Assembly (NCBI GenBank): GCA_029237695.1
Contig: CM055267.1
Span: forward strand, 13,853,043 to 13,917,042
Source of the DNA: Conchocele bisecta
Taxonomy: Eukaryota; Mollusca; Bivalvia; Lucinida; Thyasiridae
Direction: 5' to 3'
Length of the DNA stretch: 64,000 nt
How positions within the stretch are numbered: the first letter of the stretch is position 1; each line of letters opens with the position of its first letter. The notes under the pieces were generated by a model that was not told the origin of the DNA, ran no database searches, and was given only the letters and a program-made list of their open reading frames with translations. Of this stretch, positions 35,322 through 47,829 are shown piece after piece. The translations under genes and the position numbers were made by a program.

Positions 35322-35532
35322 CCCATACAATACTGACTTAATTTTTGTTGTCTGCTGTTTAATATTTATTTTCCATTTTTCTCATCAAAAACATGCTTTG
35401 ACAACATTTTAGAATCATTTCCAATGGAAATGATTCTAAAGTGCTGTCAAGCCATGTTTTTATTGATAAAGAAGGCAAATACATGTATAAAGTAACAGCA
35501 GACAACATTTTTCGTATGCAGCAATGTAAGGG
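35322..35532. mobile_element. piggyBac-like MITE, right-arm copy upstream of the TMEM11 exon
   Basis: TTAA at 35318-35321 and 35533-35536; ends CCCATACAA and GTAAGGG. Mirror of 7616-7820. Here both TTAA sites are intact, while the left-arm copy has TCAA on one side. Confidence 0.8.
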
Positions 35533-36058
35533 TTAAACAGCAGTGTCACGTGTTATAATCTATGCTTGTCCTTGTTGCGGAAGCATAACTGCAACACATT
35601 ACTGTAGTGTCCGTAGCGGACGGTATGGTAGTGTTTTGCAGAGTTCCGCTCCCTCAACTAATGCTCATTCAGGAATGGTTAGTGAAGCAGAATAGTTCAC
35701 ATGATAGTTACATGGTGCATGTACATGACTGTGCCTGACATTAGGCACAAACTGTGTATCTGCAGCACAGCAGTAGTCCGTGGTAACATGAATCGCTGAA
35801 CGGAATTACGTCACTACTCGCATGGTTTTCCGATAGATCTATGGCGCAACAGACCTACAGCCAAGGCCAATTCAGCATGAAATTTCCTGGAGTTGATGTT
35901 TACGATATCAGAAGCTGATATTCAAATGTGATTTAGCCAACAAATGCATGTTTATTATCAGTGACAAGTTGTAACTTTATTCAAACTACATTCCTTGACA
36001 TTTCTTGACTGTTTCATTTTCGGACATATCCTCTGAGACACCACCGCTGTAAGACACT

Positions 36059-36510
36059 CAAAACTACCAAGACACTACCCTCAAAACTACCAAGACACTA
36101 CCCTCAAAACTACCAAGACACTACCCTCAAAACTACCAAGACACTACCCTCAAAACTACCAAGACACTACCCTCAAAACTACCAAGACACTACCCTCAAA
36201 ACTACCAAGACACTACCCTCAAAACTACCAAGACACTACCCTCAAAACTACCAAAACAACTACCCTCAAAACTACCAAGACACTACCCTCAAAACTACCA
36301 AGACACTACCCTCAAAACTACCAAGACACTACCCTCAAAACTACCAAGACACTACCCTCAAAACTACCAAGACACTACCCTCAAAACTACCAAGACACTA
36401 CCCTCAAAACTACCAAGACACTACCCTCAAAAACTACCAAGACACTTACCCTCAAAACTACCAAGACACTACCCTCAAAACTACCAAGACACTACCCTCA
36501 AAACTACCAA
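36059..36510. repeat. 23-bp minisatellite, about 20 copies
   Basis: Unit AAAACTACCAAGACACTACC plus CTC. Units are nearly identical, with three small indels. The left arm has one unit (about 7068-7096). Confidence 0.95.
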
Positions 36511-37207
36511 GCCCCATATTTTGTAGTAATATATCTCCCAAGAAAACCCTCTTCCTGGGAATAATAAGTTTGTTTCAGGAATTGTCGCACTATATAATTA
36601 TACTGATGCCGTATCCCAGGGAGCACTGTTTTCAGGTATTAGAAAACTATGCTTCGTCATCTTTTGTTGAATAAGTGTCTGAGCGACACAGATCAACTTG
36701 AATGTCGTAAAATTTACTGTAAAGTGGAGGTCGCTGTTTTTGTCTAAAAGAGTAACCTCATATGGGGCTAAAATGTGATACATGCAAGAAACGTATGTAA
36801 TTCATTTATTTTGAATTAAGTTTTTCAAACTAGATGGCCGCTGCCCGCATGTCGGCCCGCCGAGGCATTTCATAGTACTAAACGAGTTTTGATAGTTACG
36901 CAAGCGGGCGCGACAAAAAAGAAATAATTTTTTTTTAGTAATTTGACCTTGAGATTGGGTAGAGGGGCCGCACAAGTTGCGCATAGACTGTGAATATGGA
37001 TGATGATAAACACACATGTGAAGGTTCATGTGAATTGGCGAAGCGGTTTCAGAGATAAAGTGTTCTTAAAAACTTTAAAGGTACACGCCCACTCAGTAGG
37101 CACAAAATGTTCTTTATAGTAATTAAACAAGTGTATAATTGTGTCACTATTCCACCAGTTCTAAACATTACGAGTGCTCAGTGCTCACTATACAGATAAA
37201 ATCAGTT
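36511..37207. other. Right-arm mirror of 6372-7068, no gene seen
   Basis: Includes the single core-repeat copy (36830-37080) with GCGCAAGCGGGCGCGAC-type end words. Confidence 0.45.
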
Positions 37208-37756
37208 ATAGTCTGTTTCACGAAAGCTGCCCAAATTTTACGGCTATATAGACAATTCAAAAACAATATTATTTTCGATAATATTAAATTAAAGGAAAAT
37301 TTAAGAATGAGCCTTCTTTTTATTTCGTGAAATTCGGTCAAATATTGATTTTATTACGAAAAATTGATTTGTCTATGGGAATTTAACATGGGGGAAAAAG
37401 TGGTAAGGAAGTGTGGGAGGAGTCAAAAAACGGAAACAATTTGGAAATTGACTCTGAAACCTGACTAGATAGCTTGGATATGATCTAAGAAAACAAAAGT
37501 TAAATTTTAAAAATCGGTTCAGTATTTCTAAAATTCAAAAAAATGTCCCCATGTTAAATCCCCATGAAGATTTCTATGGGGATTTAACATGGGCAAATTG
37601 TTTTTTCGCAATAAAATCAATATTTGACAAAATTTCACGAAATAAAAAGAAGGCTCTTTCTTAATTTTTCCTTTAATTGAATATTATCAAAAGAAATCTT
37701 GTTTTTGAATTGTTTATATAGCCGTACAATTTGGGCAGCTTTCGTGAAACAGACAG
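37208..37756. mobile_element. Palindromic MITE-like element, right-arm copy
   Basis: Mirror of 5821-6371. The core inverted word around CCCCATGTTAAATCCCCAT is kept. Confidence 0.75.
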
Positions 37757-38119
37757 TACTAATATTTATTTTACTGATAGTGACTCGCGGTGGTATCAGG
37801 CTATTTTCGTATGCAAATAAGGCATGATAAGTGTTTTATTATTTATACTAATTAAATGCGTCACCTGAAAAAATAATAAAGTATGATCAGTGCACATCCA
37901 AAAATAAATACAGAGAATAAATAGTAATGTCTGTTAACATTTTAAGGAAACACGGTTATCGCAAACACGGTTATTGCCCCTGATATCAGTGTGGAAATTT
38001 ACTGATATCAAAAGTATAATAATGCCAATGAATATGTGGGGTAATGGCGAATTAATGTTTATTTTGCCAGAAAATGTCTCAGATGATGTCTCCGATATAA
38101 AGTTTCAAGCAAATCTGAC

Positions 38120-39160
38120 TTACGGTTACAGAGATAGTAGGTATGTGAAAACTTTAACGCAAATTTTGACAGAAACTTTAACGCAAATTTTGACAGAAAC
38201 TTTAACGCAAACTTCCAAGTCATTTGACCTTGACAAAGGGGCACAGGGGCCACATGAGTGGGACACAGAATGAATATATGGATGATGACTAATAAGCATA
38301 TGAAGTTTCAAGTCAATGTGACTTAGGACTGCAGAGATATAAGGTATTTAAAAACTTTAACGCAGATTTCGGAACGCAAACTTCTAAGTCATTTGACCTT
38401 GACCTTGGGCACAGGTTCGCATGAGTGGGAACAGATGATAATGGATCTGAGTGGGATACACATGAATATATGATCATGACTAAAAAGCTAATGAAGATTC
38501 AAGTCAATGTGACTTAGGACTGCAGAGATATAAGGTATTTAAAAACTTTAGCGCAGATTTCAGAACACAAACTTCTAAGTCATTTGACCTTGGGCACAGG
38601 GGCCGCATGAGTGGGATACAGCATGAATATATGGATCATGACTAATAAGCATATGAAGTTTCAAGTCAATGTGACTTAGGACTGCAGAGATATAAGCTAT
38701 TTAAAAACTTTAACACAGATTTCGGAACGCAAACTTCTAAGTCATTTGACCTTAGACACAGGGGCTGCATGAGTGGGATACAGCATGAATATATGGATCA
38801 TAACTAATAAGTATATGAAGTTTCAAGTCAATGTGACTTAGGACTACAGAGATATTAGGTATTTAAAAACTTTAACGCAGATTTCGGAACGCAAACTTCT
38901 AAGTCATTTGACCTTGACCTTGGGCACAGGGGCCGCATGAGTGGGATACAGCATGAATATATGGATCATGACTAATAAGCATATGAAGTTTCAAGTCAAT
39001 GTGACTTGGGACTGCAGAGATATAAGGTATTTAAAAACTTTAACGCAGATTTCGGAACGCAAACTTATGCATATGAAGTTTCAAGTCAATGTGAATTAGG
39101 ACTGCAGAGATATAAGGTATTTAAAAACTTTAACGCAGATTTCGGACGGATGGACGGACA
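38120..39160. repeat. 165-bp satellite array, right-arm copy (about six units)
   Basis: Reverse-complement units with AACTTTAACGCAGATTTC, GGACTGCAGAGATATAAG and GGGGCCGCATGAGTGGGA. Fewer units than at 4060-5470. Confidence 0.8.
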
Positions 39161-39589
39161 CCCGGACATCATTGTGATCACTATGTCTCGCTTTCTGCAA
39201 GCGGGCTCGACAAAAATGATTTATTTTAGAGCAAAATGTATCGAGTAACCCCCAATCATATCTGGTCAAATTAAGTGATACGTCACACAGACATCCAGAA
39301 TGGGCCTTGTCTGAGAACATTAATGACAGATATTATGCAAGTACAGTCCAAACATAGTTATTATGATGTATACAGCTTTACTTATTATGAAATATAGTAA
39401 TTACATGAAGATTTGGGTAAATCATACCACTTTCTTCTTCCTTTCTTTATTTTTATCGTACGTCCCACCAGACATAGTTGGTGCAGCTGGTAATTCGGTA
39501 GGTTTTTTATTAGATGTTCGGTTGAATCACTATTCTACAATAATTTGGGTATGGGTAGCTGCACGTTTTCGGCTTTATAGAATATACAA

Positions 39590-42500
39590 GAAAAGAGGCA
39601 AAGCCACGAAAGCCAGGTTTTTCCCAAGCATGGACACTTGGATAACATAATTATACCCACTTTTTGTAGACTAGATGGCCGTGGCCTGCATGTCGCGCCT
39701 TGGGGCGAGGCATGGACACTAAAAAATATATATAGTAGATGGAAAAACTTTAACGAAAAAACTTTAACCAGACACACGGACGTACGGACAGACGGATGCC
39801 AAAATGCCGACGATATCGCGCTTTCCGCAAGCGGGTGCGACAATGATGATAAACACCCATGTGAAGTATCAAGGTAATGGGTGAAGCAGTTGCAGAGATA
39901 TAGTACAGGAAAAAACTTTAACAAATAAATTCAAAGTAATTTGACCTTGACATTGCGCACAGGGGCCGCACGGTTGGGGGTTAGAATGAAAATATGGACG
40001 ATGATAAACACCCATGTGAAGTTTCAAGGTAATGGGTGAAGCAGTTGCAGAGTATTATATAAGAATAAAAAGTTTTTAACCAAAATATTTAACCAGACGT
40101 ACGTTAAAAGTTAACATTGAAAATGGCTAAGTCAATTACGTAGAAATAATAGGTGAAAGTAAAAAAATGGTCACATGTTGGATAGTTGTATGTGGTAGGC
40201 ACCCCTTGGTTATGAAGCTGTGAAAGTTTGGTGGTCCTAGGTGGTACAGTACCAAAGAAATGGACTTAAACACGAAAACTTAACATTGTAAACGCAAAAA
40301 CTTAACATTGAAAATGGCTAAGTCGACTGCGCGGAAAAAATGGGTGAAGTTAAAAAAAAAGTAACATGTTGGATAGTGATATGTGGTGGGCACCCCTTGA
40401 TTATGAAGCTGTGAAAGTTTGGTGGTCCTAGGTGGGACAGTACCAAAGAAATGGACTTAAACACGAAAACTTAACATTGAAAACGCGAAAACTTAACATT
40501 GAAAATGGCTAAGTCGACTGCGCGGAAAAAATGGGTGAAGTTAAAAAATAAAGTAACCTGTTGTATAGTGATATGTGGTGGGCACCCCTTGATTATGAAG
40601 CTGTGAAAATTTGGTGGTCCTAGGTGGTACAGTAACAAAGAAATTGACACAAACACGAAAACTTAACATTGATTGTGGATGCCGCCCGCCCGGCTTTCGC
40701 CAATCCAATAGCCTGGATTTTTTTCCAAAAAACCTGGCTAATAAACGGTTTGCACTATATCGCTTAGTTGCGAACGGTAACTCTTGCACAGTGAGTGAGT
40801 GAATAGGGTTTAACGTCCGCTTTTCTGACATAGAGGTACAAGCCTCAGGGAGTCTACACGCAGGCGGGTCAACGGGGTCGTGTCCCTTATCCACCTGTCC
40901 GAGGGGGGTAAATCCCAACTTCAGAACTCAATATTTACAATCAAAATATATATTCAGTCCTGAAATTAGAACAACCTGATCTGGTGCCAGGCCCTCGCCA
41001 CACCAGCATCATTTATCCCATCCCCTAAAAGTAATAGGATTAGCGCTAATCTTACTTTTATATATGGGGCATAGCCTGACTCAACTCTCACATACAAGAA
41101 AGCCAAAAATGTACATGAGGGCCAAATCCGGTATAGTGTGTTCCGGAAAGTATGAACCCAATCGTTAAGCCAGTTTAGTCGCCTTTTACGACAAGCAATG
41201 GCTACTGCAGCACTATTCTCAGGATCAGTTGATCCCGCCCCGGTGCCTGCACGGGGCAACTCTTGCACAGACGGTATGGGAGTAGATTGCAAGAGTTACC
41301 TTCGCAACTATATATCGCTACACCACGCTACACAGTAACAAGAAACGAGGCAAAGCCACGAAGGCCAGGTTTTTTCCAAGCATAGACACTTGGATAACAT
41401 AATTATACCCACTTTTTGTAGACTAGATGGCCGTGGCCTGCATGTCGCGCCTTGGGGCGAGGCATGGACACTAAAAAAATAGATATAGTAGATGGAAAAA
41501 CTTTAACCAAAAAACTTTAACCGGACACACGGACGAACGGACGGACGTATGCCAAAATGCCGACGATATCGCGCTTTGCGCAAGCAGGTGTGACAATGAT
41601 GATAAACACCCATGTGAAGTATCAAGGTATTGGGTGAAGCAGTTGCAGAGTATAGTACACAAAAAAACTTTAACAAAAAAATTCAAAGTAATTTGAACTT
41701 GACATAGGGCACAGGATCGCGCTTTCCGCAAGCAGGTGCGACAATGATGATAAACTACATTCCCATGTGAAGATTCAAGGTATTGGGTGAAGCAGTTGCA
41801 GAGATATAGTACACGAAAAAACTTTAACAAAAAAATTCAAAGTAATTTGACCTTGACATTGACATTGGGCACAGGATCGCGCTTTCCGCCAAAGCAGGTG
41901 CAACAATGATGATAAACACCCATGTGAAAGTATCAAGGTATTGGGTGAAGCAGTTGCAGAGATATAGTACACGAAAAAACATTTAACAAAAAAATTCAAA
42001 GTAATTTGACCTTGACATTGGGCACAGGATCGCGCTTTCCGCAAGCAGGTTGCGACAATGATGATAAACACCCATGTGAAGTATCAAGGTATTGGGTGAA
42101 GCAGTTGCAGAGATATAGTAACACGAAAAAACTTTAACAAAAAAATTCAAAGTAATTTGACCTTGACATTGGGCACAGGATCACGCTTTCCGCAAACCCC
42201 CGCAGTCAGGTGCAACAATGATGATCAAACACCCATGTGAAGTTAATCACGGTATTGGGTGAAGCAGTTGCAGAGATATAGTACACGAAAAAACTTAACA
42301 AAAATAATTCAAAGTAATTTGAACCTTGACATTGGGCACAGGGGCCCGCACGGTTGGGGGTTAGAATGAAAATATGGATGATGATAAACACCCATGTGAA
42401 AGTATCAAGGTATTGGGTGAAGCAGTTGCAGAGATATAGTACACGAAAAAATTTAACTTTAACAAAATCAATTCAAAGTAATTTGACCTTGACATTGGGC

Positions 42501-43445
42501 ACAGGGGCCGCACGGTTGGGGTTAGAAATGAAAAAAAAATATGGATGATGATAAAAACACCCCATGTGAAGTTTCAAGGTAATGGGCGAAGCAGTTGCAG
42601 AGATATAGTATAACGAAAAAGTTTTAAAACCAAAAAACTTTAACCAGACGTTACGTTAAAAAGTTAATCGTTGAAAATGGCTAAGTCAATTACGTAGAAA
42701 TAATAGGTGAAGGTAAAAAAATGGTCACATGTTGGATAGTTGTATGTGGTAGGCACCCCTTGGTTATGAAGCTGTGAAAGTTTGGTGGTCCTAGGTGGTA
42801 CAGTACCAAAGAAAGACTTAAACACGAAAACTTAACATTATAAACGCGAAAACTTAACTTGAAAATGGTTAAATCATGCGCAAAAAATGGGTGAAGTTAA
42901 AAGTAACATGTTGGATAGTTGTTATTGTAGGCACCCCTTGGTTATGAAGCTGTGAAAGTTTGGTGGTCCTAGGGACAGTACCAAAGAAATGGACTTAAAC
43001 ACAAAACTTAACATAAACGCGAAAACTTAACTTGAAAATGTTAAGTCGACGCGCAAAAAATGGGTGAGTTAGTAACATGTTGGATAGTGGTATGTGGTGG
43101 TACCCCTTGATTATGAAGCTGTGAAAGTTTGGTGGTCCATAGGTGGTACAGTACCAAAGAAATGGACTTAACACGAAAACTTAACATTGTAAACGCGAAA
43201 ACTTAACATTGAAAATGGCTAAGTCGACTACGCGAAAAAATGGGTCAAGTTAAAAAAAAAGTAACATGTTGGATAGTGATATGTGGTGGGCACCCCTTGA
43301 TTATGAAGCTGTGAAAGTTTGGTGGTCCTAGGTGGTACAGTAACAAAGAAATGGACTCAAACACGAAAACTTAACATTGATTGTGGACGCCGCCCGCCCA
43401 CCGCCCGGCTTTCGCCAATCCAATAGCCTGGATTTTTTTAAAAAA
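39590..43445. repeat. Satellite block, duplicated in the right arm around a SINE-like copy
   Basis: 39593-40790 and 41341-43445 both start with AAACGAGGCAAAGCCACGAA (or AAAGAGGC...) and run through the same satellites. The second copy contains an added tandem of about seven ~150-bp units (TTGCAGAGATATAGTACACG, GACCTTGACATTGGGCACAG). The SINE-like element (about 40801-41253) lies between. The left arm has only one block (2600-3640). Confidence 0.75.
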
Positions 43446-44432
43446 AACCTGGCTAAAAATGTGTGTAATAGCATTTACACTTCGCACACTAAAATACAGA
43501 AAAAACCTGCAGGGCGTCGACGTTCATACTTCACTATATTGTTATTGAGAGACAATTCTACAATACGACACAAAAATATTACCATAAACTGACCTAATAA
43601 AGTGCATTTTAGCAAAATTCTTAGGTCTCACTCACCATGAAGTAGAAAGTAAACAAAGAACGCTTCAAACGCACTCAGAACTAGGGTATAGGATGGTTAG
43701 GGACAGCCATCTCTTATAGGTTTAATTATTGTTATTTGGTAATATTTTGGAGATTCTGCAGGCATCTGACATGCAGTTGGAAAATCAGATTTTTTTCTGG
43801 ATAGAGTAGATCGGGGTTGTACGGAAGCATATCCTTTACGACCAAAGATGTAGTCAATGATGAGGGACGTCAGGCACTGCCTTGATGGGCTGTATGACGG
43901 CCGGCCTGTATTATAATGATGTGGCGGGTATCATTAAATGACTTAGCTCTTTGTAGTGGGCACCCGTCGAGGGTAATATCTCGATTCGCCACAATCACGA
44001 TTCGCCACATCTCGATTCGCCACAGAGTAAACACGATTCGCCACAGTTAAAACACGATTCGCCACAGTATAATTTTCAAATATAATATCTTGATTGCAAT
44101 TAATTTTTCGGGAATACCGGTAGTTATGTTTTATTAGGTTATTCCTTACAAAAATCAACAAATTTTACACCTTACTTTTAAAATTATGGCTACTGCGGAA
44201 ATCAGTCTTTGATAACAATTAATTGGTGATCATTGGTCATCACCATTAATTCACTGGCTACTGTGGAAATCAGTCTTTGATAACAATTAATTGGTGATCA
44301 TTGGTCATCACCATTAATTCACGTTCATTATTTGTTTGTGCTTGTGCTAATCGCCGAGAAATGTCTTTAATCAGATACAAATTGGTTTGGTGCCGTTAAT
44401 CAAATGATCAATTTAATGAGACTGGTTAACAC
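43446..44432. other. Distal end of the right arm
   Basis: Mirror of 1062-2040: GAATCG array (43981-44065), two 68-bp units (44187-44322), then TGAGACTGGTTAA (44420-44432), where homology to the left arm stops. No gene. Confidence 0.6.
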
Positions 44433-45554
44433 ATTTAATCGTTTGATTGTAATTAATGAAACGATTGAGCAATATATGACACGTAGCTGTTTAATATAAA
44501 TACGTTATATAAATTATATATCATGATAGATACCTTATATACAGAATTAAACAGTACGAGTACAAACACAAAACCAGGCCTATCACAATTTGCCGACGAC
44601 GGGCTAAGTGATTGAGTGAGTCAGTGGGGTGAGGTAGTCAGCTGGTTGAGTGGAGTTGTGCAAAATCGCCTCCTTTTGAGGCATTTTTTTTTTAGCTTTA
44701 CTACAGGGACTCCGGAGCTACCGGGTGAACTGGAGGTTTGCTCCACCAGGAGTAATTGCTTTTTATGTCGAAATTGACAATCTGCATTACTCCAATATAG
44801 ACAAAAATCAAACAATTTAATGTTTATTAGTCTATTTCGGCAAAAATCTGACGGTGTGGTAGGTGACTCAAAACTAAACTAAAATGAAATGCTAGTAAAT
44901 AACAAAAACAAATATATATATAAAACCCAATTAACAACACAAAATCAGCAATCACGGTTATCATGATAGGTTAATATAGCATTCTGATACAGCACACTAA
45001 CATAGGGTGAGGGTGGCACGTCAAATACCATACAGTCAGAAATCACTTTCTTCTTCTCTTCTCTTCTCGATGGCGATTAGGTACGATTAGGACTGGATAT
45101 AACTATACGTTAATTACGTAGAGCACACTTGCTAGACATTAGTGACTCAGATAGTACACTCGCCACTTAATTTCATTTGACCAGTCTGTATGCCACTCAA
45201 AACGCACAATACACGTAAACTAGTATGGGTTCCCCTCAATCATCTCTAATCGATACCCAGCCATACTATATCACATATAAGCTGATGGGTGCTATAGGAG
45301 GCCTCAAATTATAGGTTACCATACCTGCATAGATTCTCCTATATTTGACGCACATTTTTGGAGCCTGAATTATAAATGCAACATTTATCAAAATTCGGAA
45401 ATATAAACCAGACCGACGACCTTCGGCCTGCTTCTTTACTGGGCTATATATCCCGGGTATGGAAGGTGTTTGAGCCAATTCCCACCCTTAAATATGAGCC
45501 GAGAAAAAAAAAATATATCATATTCAAAACGCATCTAAAAGTGACTACGTCAAG
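44433..45554. other. Unique flank, no gene seen
   Basis: AT-rich sequence past the end of the duplication. A purine/pyrimidine-rich stretch lies at 44600-44760. No open frame with a recognisable family. Confidence 0.4.
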
Positions 45555-45680
45555 ATGTCGGCTCCTCCGTGTATCTTCTGTTTGAGAAGAATCTATAAGA
45601 ATTCTCGAGCTGTGACATGCGACAACTGCCAGAGATGGCATTACTTAAAATGCGGAAACACAGGCAAATTAATGCACTAA
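45555..45680 (+). CDS. Tiny ORF with a truncated PHD/RING-like zinc finger
   Basis: 41 codons starting MSAPPCIFCLRRIYKNS, with CIFC, then CDNCQRWHYLKCG. The Cys-x2-Cys ... Cys-x2-Cys-x2-His-x4-Cys order is the first part of a PHD finger. PHD fingers of this sort open the ORF1 or polyprotein of several invertebrate retroelements and also occur in host chromatin proteins. The frame stops right after the finger, so this is a remnant or a first exon (a donor is not obvious). The third GAATCG array lies 290 bases downstream. Confidence 0.4.
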   Translation: MSAPPCIFCLRRIYKNSRAVTCDNCQRWHYLKCGNTGKLMH

Positions 45681-45969
45681 AATAGCATGAATGTCAAGTC
45701 ATATTCTTCATAGTACTAGTCTGCAAACAATTTTGATAGCGTGTTTTCTAAACATATTTAGCAAAATATATTCTGGAAATATTGGAAAGTCATATTCTTC
45801 ATAATACTATTAGTTTACACTTTTTTAATTTTACAAAAATCGGGTTAATACTTGTGGGCAAGGCTCACATTACGTAAATAAACATTATAAAAGCTGATTA
45901 TTATTTTATGTCATCATGTTTTGTTAATATTTTTATTATTTTTATAGTATACTTTTCATTTTAATTATA

Positions 45970-46062
45970 CTGTGGCGAATCGTGTTTTAACTGTGACGAA
46001 TCGTGTTTTAACTGTGGCGAATCATGTTTACTCTGTGGCGAATCGTGATTGTGGCGAATCGA
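45970..46062 (+). repeat. Third copy of the TGTGGCGAATCG array
   Basis: Five spaced copies (two with a substitution: TGTGACGAATCG and TGTGGCGAATCA) preceded by AATTATAC and followed by GTAATTCCCGTCGAGG. The left-arm array is preceded by AATTATAC and followed by ATATTACCCTCGACGGG, so shared flanks exist on both sides. Confidence 0.8.
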
Positions 46063-47470
46063 GAGTAATTCCCGTCGAGGACTGGTCATATCGGTAATTA
46101 GCAAAACGAGCTTGTTCCTGTTAGGAAAACAAATATTTTCCCTCCGAAACTTGTATTGATACGCAATATAAGATGGGTACTATAACAACCATATTGTTTA
46201 GCATCTGTGTGTAGCATAGTAGTAGCTTTATTATCGTGCAGATTTGCCAAAATCTTACATTTGTAATCTTTCTGCTCTGTCTGTCATATTTAGCAAGGGA
46301 CGGTACTCTGGAACTTCAAAGTGCGGTTGTTGTAGTAATCTTTAAATATTCAGCCGCTGACATTTCGGCTCACGACTACAAAGAAAAACTACAATGTATA
46401 ATCTGGTGACAATGATCAGGGATTTAGGGTACATTCTCATCAATTATATTACACCAATGTGTACTACAAGTCGGATAATGGTGTACTTTTTCAGCTATGG
46501 CCAGTATGTACACATTTCCTAGATATTGCACTGTGCTAGATGTAAATACGCATGGGTCATATTTATTCACCCCATACAAGGCTTCATTGCAATCTCAGGT
46601 ATATTGCAATAGTGCATACTAATATAGTGGTATATATGGTATGTGTTGTGCGATCAGCCAAGTAAATGTGACATACTGTGCCATTCTATGACAGTACTGA
46701 GACGATGTTCACATATATGTTAGACATATTCCATCACATTTAGGCATTTAGGAAGTAAGTGTGTTTAAATCATATGATGATCATGTTTCCAACGGGCCAT
46801 TAAGCATGAAATACGTATACATTGTCTGTGTTCTATAAGTGTGCTGGGTACCAAATCAGAAAGGTGCATATTGTAGCCTATTCTGAATTACAACCGTCAG
46901 TACAATATCGTTGTTGTAATAGACTCGGACTTCGTATTCCAAGCTTAAAACAGTCAAGCGTACAGTAGTATAATCACATAGTCTTCTAACGGTACCGGCG
47001 TGCATACGACTAGCGGTGTATGAACGGCCCCGTTACAACAACATCAACACATAATTATAAGAAATATGGGTAACATACGAATGCGGCACAGAACACAACC
47101 GATAGCAAAGCCCGAACACATGACGGTCCCATGAGATTAATTTAACATTTTCACCATGTTCACCCCTAAGTAACTGGAATGGATTTTGATATGATAATTT
47201 TGCAAACAATCCAATCGTCAAAAAATGATTTTCAGACTAGTCCATTTATGAAAAGAGGGTGTTTTTTGTTCTAAAAAATATGAAAATTACTTGCAAATAG
47301 TGCATCTGGATCTACACTGTTTGATAATACTACTTTACAGGCATGTGGTGTTGAAAGGGTTAAACAAAGGAATACACTGAACAACGTTTCAATCAAACCT
47401 GAAAGAAAAGATGCTGACTTGAAACGGTCTGTAGTAAAAAAAAAATAACATTACGGGAATTATGAAAACA
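46063..47470. other. No gene seen
   Basis: AT-rich single-copy-like sequence. No open frame above 62 codons with any recognisable feature. Confidence 0.4.
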
Positions 47471-47477
47471 ACACACA

Positions 47478-47712
47478 TGTGGCTGTGACGGGAGAAATTG
47501 TGCTTATGGGATGTGTGACCCGTGTAGCTCCTGATCAAATAGCACACTCATGTAGTCTAATAACCATCTGTGTTACTTTTCATGACGGATGTTTAATAGA
47601 TGGAATGGCGAACGGTGCATATCCTAATAAGACTGTGCGGATGCACAGGCTGATCTGGATCAACAGTGGTCGCAAAACCTATAAGTTCAATTTCTCCAGT
47701 CACAGCCACATA
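47478..47712. mobile_element. Degraded 'GGAGAAATGG' MITE
   Basis: TGTGGCTGTGACGGGAGAAA (47477-47496) and its inverse CTCCAGTCACAGCCACAT (47693-47710) mark the ends; internal CAGGCTGATCTGGATC is shared with 19423-19629. More diverged than the copies in the duplication. Confidence 0.7.
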
Positions 47713-47829
47713 TAGGCTACACACGCAGCAGCTCAAAGAGTGATCCGGCATCTCATGTCGTAATATAGGGAGACCTATTATTTTCGTCCATTTTTTAGAT
47801 ATCATTCATTTACCATTACCGGAAGTGTT

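Larger units (their letters stand above)
21411..44432 (-). repeat. Right arm of the giant inverted duplication
   Basis: Reverse complement of 1062-20910 with substitutions and with additional material: a 44-bp minisatellite expansion (22006-23327), a hairpin insertion (27438-27594), two extra Harbinger-like MITEs (28595-28877 and 30241-30543), a SINE-like insertion (30063-30549), a 23-bp minisatellite expansion (36059-36510) and a duplicated satellite block (41340-43440). It lacks the 17356-18930 element. Homology stops at 44432, where the left arm is cut by the Polinton. Confidence 0.93.

Noticed and set aside
36059..36510. Second CRISPR-like array
   Set aside because: 23-bp head-to-tail units without spacers.
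39363..39650. 95-codon hydrophobic ORF in the right arm
   Set aside because: The left-arm mirror has no matching long frame, and the sequence overlaps a repeat.
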